Shown in pieces: positions 56,896 through 64,000 of a DNA stretch of 64,000 nucleotides. Made by a program: the position numbers and the translations under genes. The notes beneath the pieces were generated by a model that made no database searches, was not told where the DNA came from, and saw only the letters and a list, made by a program, of their open reading frames with translations. This stretch comes from Methylobacterium sp. B4 (GTDB lineage: Bacteria > Pseudomonadota > Alphaproteobacteria > Rhizobiales > Beijerinckiaceae): the NCBI RefSeq assembly GCF_003201865.1, contig NZ_QJJJ01000010.1:111771-175770 (forward strand), given 5' to 3'. Positions within the stretch are counted from its first letter, which is position 1, and each line of letters begins with the position of its first letter.

Positions 56896-57887
56896 GCCTC
56901 GGGAAGCGCCTCCTCGCCGAACCGCTCGGCGGCGTAGGCCTCCAGGCTGAAGCGGTCGTCGGGCACGCGGAACATGAAGCGCTCGGCGATCTCGGTCAGC
57001 ACGATGTCGGGCCGGACGCGCTCCACGTAGGACCAGTCGATCGACGTGCTCCAGACGAAATGCACCTCGGCGAAGGTCTCGGCGAGCATGATGGTCAGCA
57101 TGGTCGGCGCGAAATGCGCGTAGGAATCGCCGAACAGCACGAGGCGGCGCGGATCGGCCGCGGCGGCGTTCCGGTAGATCACGTGCGAGCCGACATGGAG
57201 CGTGTCGGCCCGGCCCGCCGCCTCCCGCGCTTCCACGATCGGGCTGGCATGGACGCGCGCGGCGTCGCGCTGGAGCGTGTGCAGCCGCGCCCGCTCGGTC
57301 CGGGGCGGATCGAAGCGGCTGCCGAGATCGCCCGCGAACGTGCTCTCGCCGGAACCGCGCTCGGCCAGATCCGGGCAGGGCGTCGCCCGCAGCGAGCGGC
57401 AGATCTCGCGGTAGGCGAGATGGCAGCCGGCGAAGGTCCAGTGGCTGTCGGTGCGGTAGAACAGCTGTGCCTCGTTGCGCGCCGCGCGCATCGGCGCGAC
57501 GAGGTCGATGCAGGTCTCCCGCAGGGCGCGCGTGACCCGCCACTCCCTCAGCCAGGCCAGCGGCCGGCGGCGCGGCAGGCCGCGCACCAGGCGGCGGGCC
57601 GGGGAGAGGCGCAGATCGACCGCGATCCCGTCCACGAAGCTCTCGTAGATGCAGAGCTTTTCCGGGACGACGACGTGGCGGTAGGCGAGGCCGAGCGCCC
57701 GCGCCCGGGCCGCGCGGGCACGGAGCAGCCCCCGCCACAGCTCGGTCTGATGGGCCATGAAGCCCGATTCGTTGAACTGCGCGATGACGTTGTTGCTGCC
57801 GGCCACGACGAAGAGCCAGCCGTCCCGGCCCACATGAATGTGATCGGTTGCCGCGTCCGACACGGGGGCCCGTCCTTCCTCGACCAT
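56877..57887 (-). CDS. AlgX/AlgJ-like SGNH acetyltransferase-type protein
   Basis: 336 aa. It starts with HIHVGRDGWLFVVAGSNNVI (the GRDGWLF motif of the AlgX/AlgJ family), has TDSHWTFAGCHLAY with Asp147 and His149, and FGDSYAHFAPTM with Ser255; these form the expected catalytic triad. No signal peptide is visible, unlike AlgX, so it may be cytoplasmic or the start is further upstream. It probably O-acetylates or deacetylates a glycan. It is next to methyltransferase and glycosyltransferase genes. Confidence 0.8.
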   Translation of the reverse strand: MVEEGRAPVSDAATDHIHVGRDGWLFVVAGSNNVIAQFNESGFMAHQTELWRGLLRARAARARALGLAYRHVVVPEKLCIYESFVDGIAVDLRLSPARRLVRGLPRRRPLAWLREWRVTRALRETCIDLVAPMRAARNEAQLFYRTDSHWTFAGCHLAYREICRSLRATPCPDLAERGSGESTFAGDLGSRFDPPRTERARLHTLQRDAARVHASPIVEAREAAGRADTLHVGSHVIYRNAAAADPRRLVLFGDSYAHFAPTMLTIMLAETFAEVHFVWSTSIDWSYVERVRPDIVLTEIAERFMFRVPDDRFSLEAYAAERFGEEALPEAQNSSP

Positions 57888-57918
57888 CTTCGCCCGGGGC
57901 GAACGCGGGAGCGCGTCC

Positions 57919-59091
57919 TCAGGTCCGCCGCAGGTTGACGATGAACTCGTCCCCGCCGGGATAGGGATCGTGCAGTGCCGCGAGCTCCAGGGGCAGCAGG
58001 CCGAGGCTGTCGATCACCGCCCAGCACTGCCGGAAGGAGGCGGCGGTGAACACGTTGCAATGAGCGTCGATATACTCCCCCGCCGCCGTCCGGCGGGCGG
58101 CGTCGAGGGCGTCCGCGAGGCGCGACCGGTCGGGCAGGGCCGGCAGGTCCGTGCCGAGATGGAGCGGGGAGATGAAGGCGACGTGGTCGAAGACCTGGCG
58201 CGGGCTCGGCCGGTCGAGGCGGGCGATCCAGGCGTCGATCAGGTCGGCGGGCCGGGTCGGCTCGCGGCGGTGATCGAAGCAGCGAGAGCGCTCGGGCAGC
58301 GCCAGCGAGATCGTGCCGCCCGGGCGGATCACCTCGGCGAGATGGCCGAGCCAGCCGATGGGGTCGGCCACGTGCTCCATCACGTGGACCGCCACGGCGT
58401 AGTCGAAGGTCTTGCCGTCCGGGATGCGCGCGCGCAGCGAGCCGGAGGGCCACGCGTAATCGACGGTCTGGATCCGGTCGAGATCGACCATCGCCGCCGG
58501 GCTGCCCTGGTACTTGGCCCGCAACTCCTCGGTCGGAGCGTGGTCGATATAGGCCACGGGCCCGCGCGCCTTCGACAGGGTCGGCCGGTCGAGGGGGCCG
58601 AGTTCGAGCCCGCTCATCGTCGTCGGGTCGATCCCGTTCAGCAGGCGGCTCAGGCGTTCGCGGTGATGGGTGTTGGGCGAGCCGTCCAGCGGCTGCCCGT
58701 CGGCGCTGCGCACCTCCAGCACGTCGGTCAGCGTCAGCGGCTCGGGATAGAGCACGACGAAGCCGCACTCGGCGGGAAGCCCCAGCGCGGTCAGGTCGTC
58801 GCGGCGGTGGTTGGGCGCGGCGCGCAGGAGATGCGTGCCGTTGACGAAGACGTCGACCGGGCTCGGCGCGCGCTGCGCGTCCACGCACCAGCCGGTGAGG
58901 AAGGCGGGCGAGCAGGCGTCGATCCGCCCCATCGCGGTGCGGACCGGGGCACCGGACCGCCGCTTCCACCAGCGCCGCAGCGGCTTTGCCAACGCACTCG
59001 ATACAACCGTGGGCAACCTTGCGTCTCCCGCCCCTGGGCCGGCCACGGCCGAGGGCTCCCCTACAGGTCTTAACGGTTCCAAGGCAACCAT
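57919..59091 (-). CDS. SAM-dependent methyltransferase with N-terminal accessory domain
   Basis: 390 aa. The first 50 residues are basic (PLRRWWKRRSG). A small domain of the type GWCVDAQRAPSPVDVFVNGT (about 65-130) precedes a class I methyltransferase: MSGLELGPLDRPTLSKARGP, YAVAVHVMEHVADPIGWLGH and LAEVIRPGGTISLALPE. The GWCVD-type module also occurs in bacterial glycan-modification proteins. Position 31 bases upstream of the AlgX-like gene (same strand) suggests joint glycan modification. Target unknown. Confidence 0.82.
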   Translation of the reverse strand: MVALEPLRPVGEPSAVAGPGAGDARLPTVVSSALAKPLRRWWKRRSGAPVRTAMGRIDACSPAFLTGWCVDAQRAPSPVDVFVNGTHLLRAAPNHRRDDLTALGLPAECGFVVLYPEPLTLTDVLEVRSADGQPLDGSPNTHHRERLSRLLNGIDPTTMSGLELGPLDRPTLSKARGPVAYIDHAPTEELRAKYQGSPAAMVDLDRIQTVDYAWPSGSLRARIPDGKTFDYAVAVHVMEHVADPIGWLGHLAEVIRPGGTISLALPERSRCFDHRREPTRPADLIDAWIARLDRPSPRQVFDHVAFISPLHLGTDLPALPDRSRLADALDAARRTAAGEYIDAHCNVFTAASFRQCWAVIDSLGLLPLELAALHDPYPGGDEFIVNLRRT

Positions 59092-59206
59092 CCCCGATCG
59101 GGGGCTGTCCGGCTGCCGCCCGCCTCGCGGCAGGCGCGCCGGGGCGGCGATGTGCTACCGCTCGCCGGGGAGACGGGGCCGGGGCGCGGATCGGCGGGGA
59201 GCGGGC

Positions 59207-60469
59207 TTGAGCGAGACGGAACCGGACGAGGCCGCAACGGACGCCGCCGCGCATACGCGGCTGATCGAGGACAACCTCGTCCTCACCGGCGCGGCCGCGC
59301 GTCTCTACCGCGACGGCGGCTTTCCCGGCGAGGCCGCCCTGCTCGACCGGCTTCGCGGGCGGGTGAGCCCGCGCACGCAGGTACTCGGCGAGGTCTTTCC
59401 CGGCTTCCCCGGCCCGATCCCCGCGCCGCCGCAACTCTACGGCGGCAGCGATGCGTTCCGCATCAAGCAGGCCGCGGCGCTCGCCGCCCTCCGGCCGCCG
59501 GGGCCGCCGACCGTGCTCTGCCTCTCCCGCGACATCCGGCTCGCGGGCAACGCCCTGTTCCTCGTCGAGGACGGCCGCCCATGCGTCCTCTTCGAGACCT
59601 ACCGGCCGCAGGAGCGGCACGTCGTGTCCGGCCCCGGCCCCGACTTCCTGCGGGTGGACGAGACGATCGGGGGGGAGGCCCCCGTCTTCCTCCTCAACTC
59701 GGCGGGCTCGTTCAATTACGGCCACTGGCTCATCGACGACCTGCCGCGCCTGCACGCACTCGCGCTGCTGCGGCAGGTCGAGCCGAGGGTGCCGGTCACG
59801 CTCGCGCTCGTCAGCTACTTCCCGCATATCGACGCGGCGCGGCGGCGCTCGATCCGGCTCCTCCTCGGTGACGACCCCGGCGTCTCGATCCGCTTCCTCG
59901 ACCGGGACAAGACCTACCGCTTCGCCGCGCTTTACCACGCCACGCCCTGCAGCCTGCCGAGCTCGGGCAAGTCGCCGGATGCGCTGCGCTTCCTCGCCCG
60001 GCAGGTCCGGCGGCGGACCCGCCTGCCGCGCTGGCTCCTCGCGCTGCGGTCCCTGGCCGGAGGTGGCCGGCGCCTGTTCGTCGACCGGCATCCGGGGCGG
60101 GGCCGGGCGCTCGTCAACCGCGAGCCGGTGCTCGCCCTGCTGCGCGGCCTCGGCTTCGAGGTCTTCGACCCGGAACTGGCCGACGTGCGGCGGCAGGCGG
60201 TGCGCTTCGCCGAAGCCGCCTGCGTCGTCGGCATCGCCGGGGCAGGCATGGCCAACACGGTGTTCTGCCGGCCCGGCACGCCGATCCTCCACCTCGTGCC
60301 GGAGGGCTGGGAGGATCCGTTCTACGCCGAACTCGCCGCGTCCTGCGGCCAGGAATACCGCGCGGTGTTCGGCCCCCGCAGCGCCAACGACTGGCCGGTG
60401 CACCTGCACGACTTCTCGATCGAGCCCGCCGACCTGACGGCCGCGCTCGCGGAGGCGGGCCTGCGATAG
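59207..60469 (+). CDS. Glycosyltransferase family 61 protein
   Basis: 420 aa from a TTG at 59207 with GGGGAG five bases before; ATG 59150 would add 19 Arg/Gly-rich residues. GT61 (DUF563) pattern: GSFNYGHWLIDDLPRLHALA in the middle, VFDPELADVRRQAVRFAEAA and GIAGAGMANTVFCRPGTPIL near the end. Such enzymes add xylose, arabinose, GlcNAc or similar sugars to glycans. It is divergent from the methyltransferase gene, 115 bases away, and ends just before the third dispersed repeat. Confidence 0.87.
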   Translation: MSETEPDEAATDAAAHTRLIEDNLVLTGAAARLYRDGGFPGEAALLDRLRGRVSPRTQVLGEVFPGFPGPIPAPPQLYGGSDAFRIKQAAALAALRPPGPPTVLCLSRDIRLAGNALFLVEDGRPCVLFETYRPQERHVVSGPGPDFLRVDETIGGEAPVFLLNSAGSFNYGHWLIDDLPRLHALALLRQVEPRVPVTLALVSYFPHIDAARRRSIRLLLGDDPGVSIRFLDRDKTYRFAALYHATPCSLPSSGKSPDALRFLARQVRRRTRLPRWLLALRSLAGGGRRLFVDRHPGRGRALVNREPVLALLRGLGFEVFDPELADVRRQAVRFAEAACVVGIAGAGMANTVFCRPGTPILHLVPEGWEDPFYAELAASCGQEYRAVFGPRSANDWPVHLHDFSIEPADLTAALAEAGLR

Positions 60470-60475
60470 GCGTCC

Positions 60476-60590
60476 GGGATCCCAATGGGATCAGCCCTTT
60501 GGCGGGGCGCCGGGGTGGAACCCCGGCTTCCCTTCGACCAGGGCTCCGCCCTGAACCCGCGAAAAGGCCCGCCTTTTCGAAATCCGGGTT
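60476..60590 (-). repeat. Dispersed repeat, copy 3 of 3, inverted
   Basis: About 115 bp. Read on the minus strand it gives TTTCGAAAAGGCGGGCC, GGGTTCAGGGCGGAGCCCTG, an internal hairpin CCGGGGTTCCACCCCGG, then CCCCGCCAAAGGG and GGGATCCCGG, in the same order as copies 1 and 2. It fills the gap between the convergent GT61 and RNA methyltransferase genes, abutting the stop of the latter. Confidence 0.85.
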
Positions 60591-61913
60591 TCAGCGCGGG
60601 CGCCGCAGCGTCCGGGGCGCGCCCTTGCGCGGGTCCTTGCGGAACACGCCGACCAGCTCGACATGGCTCGACCACGCGAACTGGTCCACCGGCGTGACCC
60701 GCTCCAGCCGGTAGCCGCCCGCGATCAGGATCGCGGCGTCGCGGGCGAAGGTGCCGGGGTCGCAGGCGACGCCGACGACGAGGGGCACCCGCGATTCCGC
60801 GAGCCGGCGCGCCTGGGCCTCCGCGCCGGCCCGGGGCGGATCGAACACCACCGCGTCGAGCGCATCGAGTTCCGGCCCGAGCAGAGGGCGGCGGAACAGG
60901 TCGCGGGTCTCGGCCGTGATCCGCGAGAGGCTGGCGGCGGCGCGGTAGGCGCGGGTGAGGGCGGTGATCGACGCGGCGTCCCCCTCGGCCGCGTGGACCT
61001 CGATGCCCCGGGCGGCCAGCGCCAGGGCGAAGGGGCCGCTGCCGCAGAACAGGTCCGCGGCGCGCTTCACCCGCGGCTTGGGCCCCTCCATCGCCTCCAG
61101 CACCAGGGCGGTCAGGGCGGCCTCGCCCGCCTCCGTCGCCTGGAGGAAGCCGCCGGGCGGCGTGCCGCGCCGGGTGATGCCCTCGCCCAGCAGGGGCGGG
61201 CGGCGCTCGACCACGATGTCGCCGTGGATCGAGAGGCGGGCCAGATCGAGTTCGCCGGCCAGCCGCGTGAGCACGCCGCGCACGCCCTCGCTGACGGCGC
61301 CGTGGCCGCGGATGTCGAGGTCGAGGCCGGCCTCGGTGGCGGTCGCGGCGACGTCGAGCGGCTTGCGGCCGTGCCCGAGCGGGGCGGCCAGCGCCTCCGC
61401 GACCGCCGGCGCCCGGTGCAGGCCCGGTACGGTGATCGGACAATGCGCGATGGGCACGAGCGCGTGGCTGCGCGCGGCCATCAGCCCGGCCCGCGCCCGG
61501 CCCTCGATCTCCCGCACGTGCAAGGTGATGCGGCGCCGGCCCGCCCCGTGCGCGTCGAGGAGCGGGGCGAGCTCCGTCTCGACGCGGGCCTGCGCCAGCG
61601 CCTGGGCCACGGTGCCGCGCTTCCACTCCGCGTAAGGGGCGGGGGCGAGGTGCTGCACGGCGCAGCCGCCGCAGGCCCCGTAATAGGGGCAGAACGGCGC
61701 GATCCGCTCGGGCGAGGCCTCCTCCACCGCGACGAGCGCCCTGATGCGCCCTGCCCGGCGCACCCGCACGCGCTCGCCGGGCAGGGCGCCCGGCACCGGC
61801 AGCCCGTCCTCGGCGATGCCGTCGCCGCGGGCGCCGAGCCGGGCGATGGTCAGGGTCTCGACCGGCGCGTCGGCCGCATCGTCGGCTGCGGGCGCGGTCA
61901 CGGGGTCAACCAT
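60591..61913 (-). CDS. 23S rRNA/tRNA uracil-5 methyltransferase family (RumA/TrmA type)
   Basis: 440 aa. A TRAM-like domain is followed by an iron-sulphur motif (CPYYGACGGCAVQHL, and a later CPI), a Rossmann methyltransferase domain with AADLFCGSGPFALALAARG, the DPPRAG motif and the catalytic Cys in GVACDPGTFARDAAILIAGG. It forms 5-methyluridine in RNA in the cytoplasm. The start overlaps the tlyA stop by eight bases, so both are made from one message. Confidence 0.93.
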   Translation of the reverse strand: MVDPVTAPAADDAADAPVETLTIARLGARGDGIAEDGLPVPGALPGERVRVRRAGRIRALVAVEEASPERIAPFCPYYGACGGCAVQHLAPAPYAEWKRGTVAQALAQARVETELAPLLDAHGAGRRRITLHVREIEGRARAGLMAARSHALVPIAHCPITVPGLHRAPAVAEALAAPLGHGRKPLDVAATATEAGLDLDIRGHGAVSEGVRGVLTRLAGELDLARLSIHGDIVVERRPPLLGEGITRRGTPPGGFLQATEAGEAALTALVLEAMEGPKPRVKRAADLFCGSGPFALALAARGIEVHAAEGDAASITALTRAYRAAASLSRITAETRDLFRRPLLGPELDALDAVVFDPPRAGAEAQARRLAESRVPLVVGVACDPGTFARDAAILIAGGYRLERVTPVDQFAWSSHVELVGVFRKDPRKGAPRTLRRPR

Positions 61914-62676
61914 TGTGTTCTTCCGAAGGATGGTGCGAAGGCGCGCGTCGGGCGGCGACCAGGAACTCGCGGTTGCCGTCGCCGCCCTCGATGGGGGAGG
62001 GGATCGGACCCGAAACGGCGAAGCCGAGGCCGACGAGCACGGCGCGCACGCCCTCGCAGACCTCGGCGTGAACCTCCGGGTCGCGCACGAGGCCGCCGCG
62101 CCCGACTCGCGCGCGCCCGGCCTCGAATTGCGGCTTGATCAGCGCGGCGATGGCCGCCTCGCCGGCAAGCTGCGCGGCGACCGCCGGCAGGACCAGCCGC
62201 AGGCCGATGAAGCTCACGTCGATGGTGGCGAGGTGCGGGGCAGGGGTGATCGCGCCCGGGGCGAGGGCGCGGATGTCGGTGCCCTCCAGGCTCGTCACCC
62301 GCTTGTCGGCGCGCAAGGCGGCGTCGAGCTGGTCGCGGCCGACATCGACGGCGTGGACATGGGCGGCGCCGCGCCGCAGCAGCACGTCGGTGAAGCCGCC
62401 GGTCGAGGCGCCGACATCGAGGCAGGGCAGGCCGGCGGGGTCGAGGCCGAAGGCGTCGAGGGCGGCGGCGAGCTTGAGCCCGCCGCGGGAGACGTAGGGG
62501 TGGGCGGCGGCGGCCTCGATCCGCGCACCCTCCCCGATCGGGTCGGAGGGCCGCGTGACGAGGCAGCCGTCGGCGGAGACGAGGCCGGCCTCGATCGCCG
62601 CCCGCGCCTGCGCCCGGCTGCGGAAATGACCGCGCTCGACCAGATACCGGTCGGCGCGCAGCCGCTGCCCCGTCAT
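61906..62676 (-). CDS. tlyA: TlyA family rRNA 2'-O-methyltransferase/hemolysin-like protein
   Basis: 256 aa from ATG 62676 (MTGQRLRADRYLVERGHFRS). An N-terminal S4 domain (RSRAQARAAIEAGLVSADG), the motif PYVSRGGLKLAAALDAFGLD, and a FtsJ-like Rossmann domain (LDVGASTGGFTDVLLRRGAA, HVHAVDVGRDQLDAALRAD, IKPQFEAGRARVGRGGLV). The family methylates rRNA; the hemolysin name is historical. It is upstream of and overlaps the RNA methyltransferase gene. dxs lies 1.2 kb upstream on the same strand, as in related genomes. Confidence 0.94.
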   Translation of the reverse strand: MTGQRLRADRYLVERGHFRSRAQARAAIEAGLVSADGCLVTRPSDPIGEGARIEAAAAHPYVSRGGLKLAAALDAFGLDPAGLPCLDVGASTGGFTDVLLRRGAAHVHAVDVGRDQLDAALRADKRVTSLEGTDIRALAPGAITPAPHLATIDVSFIGLRLVLPAVAAQLAGEAAIAALIKPQFEAGRARVGRGGLVRDPEVHAEVCEGVRAVLVGLGFAVSGPIPSPIEGGDGNREFLVAARRAPSHHPSEEHNG

Positions 62677-63059
62677 GGTGTCTCCTTCGGGCGGACCGAC
62701 CCGCCGCCTTGTCCCGCTGCTTCGTGCCGACGGGACGGACCCGTCATCCCCGTCGCCGTCCCCTGTCGGAGCGCGCCGCCCCGCCTTACCTATAGCAAAC
62801 GTCCCGAACGGTGGTTTTTCCGCATTCGGGACGATGCGAGAACATACGACGGGTGCCCGCCGGCGACGGCGGTCACGGCCTTCCGGAAAGAGCGGTTGCG
62901 AACACGAGACCATCCCGTGCCGCGGGAGGGTCGTCTTGAGCGGTCGGGGTTAATCCGGATCCCGGGCCGCCTCAAGCGTCCGCGCGGCGATGACAGGCGT
63001 CGGCCGAAGCGGCATATCGATCGGCCTGTCGACAGATCGGCAACGGAGACGATCAGCTC
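62677..63059. other. Gap between tlyA and sodC
   Basis: 383 bases without a gene I can support, between divergent genes and so holding both promoters. A 9-bp inverted repeat CGTCCCGAA/TTCGGGACG (62800-62808 and 62825-62833) with TTTTT in its 16-base loop is the one clear structure. Frames here are GC-driven. Confidence 0.5.
62800..62833. promoter_or_regulatory. Nine-base inverted repeat upstream of sodC
   Basis: CGTCCCGAA and TTCGGGACG are separated by 16 bases. It could be an operator of a dimeric regulator or an RNA hairpin. Its relation to tlyA or sodC is not known. Confidence 0.35.
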
Positions 63060-63686
63060 ATGAGAGGTGCCATCATGCCAGGGGCGACGATGCCTGCCAC
63101 CCGACGCATTCCCGTGCGTGCCCCCATGGTCGCGGCGCTGCTCGCGGGCTTGGCCTGGCCCGCGCTCGCCCAGGACGCCAAGGAGGCGCCCAAGGAGCCG
63201 ACCCCGCCGCCCGCCAAGTCGGAGGCGGCCGCCGCGCCGCAGACCTACGAGAGCGCGATCACCAACGGCAAGGGCGAGAGCATCGGCAAGATCATGATCC
63301 GCGACGGGGCGAACTCCCTGGTGATGCGGGTGATGATCGGGACCGGCGGCCTGCCCCCGGGCTGGCACGGCATCCATTTCCACGCGGTCGGCGATTGCTC
63401 GGACACGGAGAAGTTCGAGAAGTCGAAGGCCCACGTGAATCACGACCAGAGCAAGCACGGCCTGCTCAACCCCGACGGGCCGGACGAGGGCGACCTGCCC
63501 AACGTCTACGCCAATGCCGACGGCTCGGTGAACGCGGAAGTCTCGAGCGAGACCCCGCTGACCGGCGAGGGGGGCCTGCGCGACGGCGACGGCTCGGCGC
63601 TGATCATCCACGCCAACGAGGACGACCACACGAGCCAGCCCATCGGCGGCGCCGGCGCGCGCATCGGCTGCGCGGTGATCAAGTAA
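63060..63686 (+). CDS. sodC: Periplasmic Cu-Zn superoxide dismutase
   Basis: 208 aa. Signal peptide (about 1-38, ending PALAQ), a Lys/Pro/Ala-rich linker to about residue 60, then the SodC barrel. Copper ligands are in GIHFHAVGDC, the zinc loop is SKHGLLNPDGPDEGDLPNVY, and IIHANEDDHTSQPIGGAGAR contains the last ligands and the catalytic Arg, with the disulphide Cys in IGCAVI. It removes superoxide in the periplasm. A second ATG at 63075 is an alternative start. Confidence 0.95.
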   Translation: MRGAIMPGATMPATRRIPVRAPMVAALLAGLAWPALAQDAKEAPKEPTPPPAKSEAAAAPQTYESAITNGKGESIGKIMIRDGANSLVMRVMIGTGGLPPGWHGIHFHAVGDCSDTEKFEKSKAHVNHDQSKHGLLNPDGPDEGDLPNVYANADGSVNAEVSSETPLTGEGGLRDGDGSALIIHANEDDHTSQPIGGAGARIGCAVIK

Positions 63687-63692
63687 CTTCGG

Positions 63693-63720
63693 AAAAACCC
63701 TCCCCCTCTGCGGGGGAGGG
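63693..63720 (-). terminator. Rho-independent terminator for dxs, part of a repeat-like stretch
   Basis: CCCTCCCC at 63698-63705 pairs with GGGGAGGG at 63713-63720. On the minus strand the stem is followed by TTTTT (63697-63693). It would stop transcription arriving from dxs. The stem is part of a wider alphaproteobacterial CCCTCCCC-type repeat (63698-63751). Confidence 0.6.
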
Positions 63721-63850
63721 TGCCTGCGGAGCAGGCGGGAGAGGGGCCGCGCGACAGTGCCGCTCTCAACCGGTGTCGTTCCAGCGGAAGCGGCGCTCCC
63801 CTCACCCGACCCCCTCCGGGGGGCCACCCTCTCCCGCGGAGGAGAGAGGG
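63698..63850. repeat. Two facing copies of a CCCTC-rich dispersed repeat
   Basis: Left copy 63698-63751 (CCCTCCCC, a GGAGCAGGCGGGAGAGGGG end) and right copy about 63799-63850 (CTCCCCTCACCCGACCCCC, then CACCCTCTCCCGC) are roughly inverted to each other between sodC and dxs. The ACCCGACC/CTCTCCCGC wording is a familiar intergenic element in alphaproteobacteria. The stretch separates two convergent genes. Confidence 0.6.
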
Positions 63851-63860
63851 AGAAGGGGCG

Positions 63861-64000
63861 TTACCGCTTCAGGTTCACCACGCTGCCCTCGCGCTGCGCG
63901 GGCTTCTCCGGCAATGCGGCTCGGACGGCCTTGAGGATGCCCTCGGCGTCGAGCCCGGCCTCGGCGTACATCTTCTCCGGCTTGTCGTGGTCCTGGTAGC
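63861..64000 (-). CDS. dxs: 1-deoxy-D-xylulose-5-phosphate synthase, C-terminal end only
   Basis: The last 46 codons of a gene that continues past the right edge. The translation YQDHDKPEKMYAEAGLDAEG then ILKAVRAAL matches the end of DXS, which makes the first intermediate of the non-mevalonate isoprenoid pathway. A short extra tail (PEKPAQREGSVVNLKR) follows. The nearby tlyA on the same strand supports the call, as dxs and tlyA are neighbours in related genomes. Confidence 0.8.
   Translation of the reverse strand, partial: YQDHDKPEKMYAEAGLDAEGILKAVRAALPEKPAQREGSVVNLKR

Overview
The window is very GC-rich, with dense short-spaced operons and many GTG and TTG starts. It reads as a piece of an alphaproteobacterial chromosome, most likely Hyphomicrobiales and plausibly Methylobacteriaceae. 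The reasons are the rpsF-rpsR-DUF2232-rplI operon, DUF29 and DUF6894 proteins, a cyo quinol oxidase operon, a tlyA/dxs neighbourhood and several families of dispersed palindromic repeats. The taxonomic call is inference. I see no rRNA, tRNA, CRISPR array, phage or transposase gene.

Left part (1-8.6 kb): a replication/translation block on the minus strand, with dnaB, a downstream DnaB-N/DUF29 fusion gene that runs off the left edge, and the ribosomal operon rpsF-rpsR-DUF2232-rplI. It is followed by small minus-strand genes: an AAC(3)-I-like acetyltransferase, a PH-domain protein, exported and charged small proteins, and a cold-shock protein.

8.6-25.4 kb: a deformylase-like protein that lacks canonical metal ligands, a TonB-dependent receptor with two direct repeats upstream, a DUF3750 protein, a GntP permease, a divergent HxlR regulator and PRISE-type reductase, an aspartase with a basic N-terminal tail, an alginate-export-type porin, and a complete glutamate/aspartate ABC importer (gltIJKL). 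Aspartase and the Glt importer together point to use of acidic amino acids.

25.5-38.6 kb: a TetR regulator divergent from an RND efflux operon (two adaptor proteins plus pump), an MHS-type transporter, and the cytochrome bo3 operon cyoABCD with a SURF1 gene.

38.8-53.5 kb: a DedA/TVP38-type membrane protein overlapping a phospholipase D, a periplasmic asparaginase, an EEP phosphatase, and an amino-sugar recycling operon murQ-SIS deaminase-nagA whose last gene starts inside a dispersed repeat. Next come a GH15 enzyme, a PilZ protein, a HIT protein, a CDF metal transporter and Ada.

53.5-64 kb: an M20 amidohydrolase overlapping a FemAB-like acyltransferase, a SRAP protein, a three-gene surface-glycan group (AlgX-like SGNH enzyme, methyltransferase, GT61 glycosyltransferase), an RNA methyltransferase overlapping tlyA, the superoxide dismutase sodC and the 3' end of dxs.

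The most unusual items are the DnaB-N/DUF29 fusion next to dnaB, a roughly 110-bp repeat family with three copies here (one supplying the nagA start), and the deformylase homologue with replaced catalytic residues.
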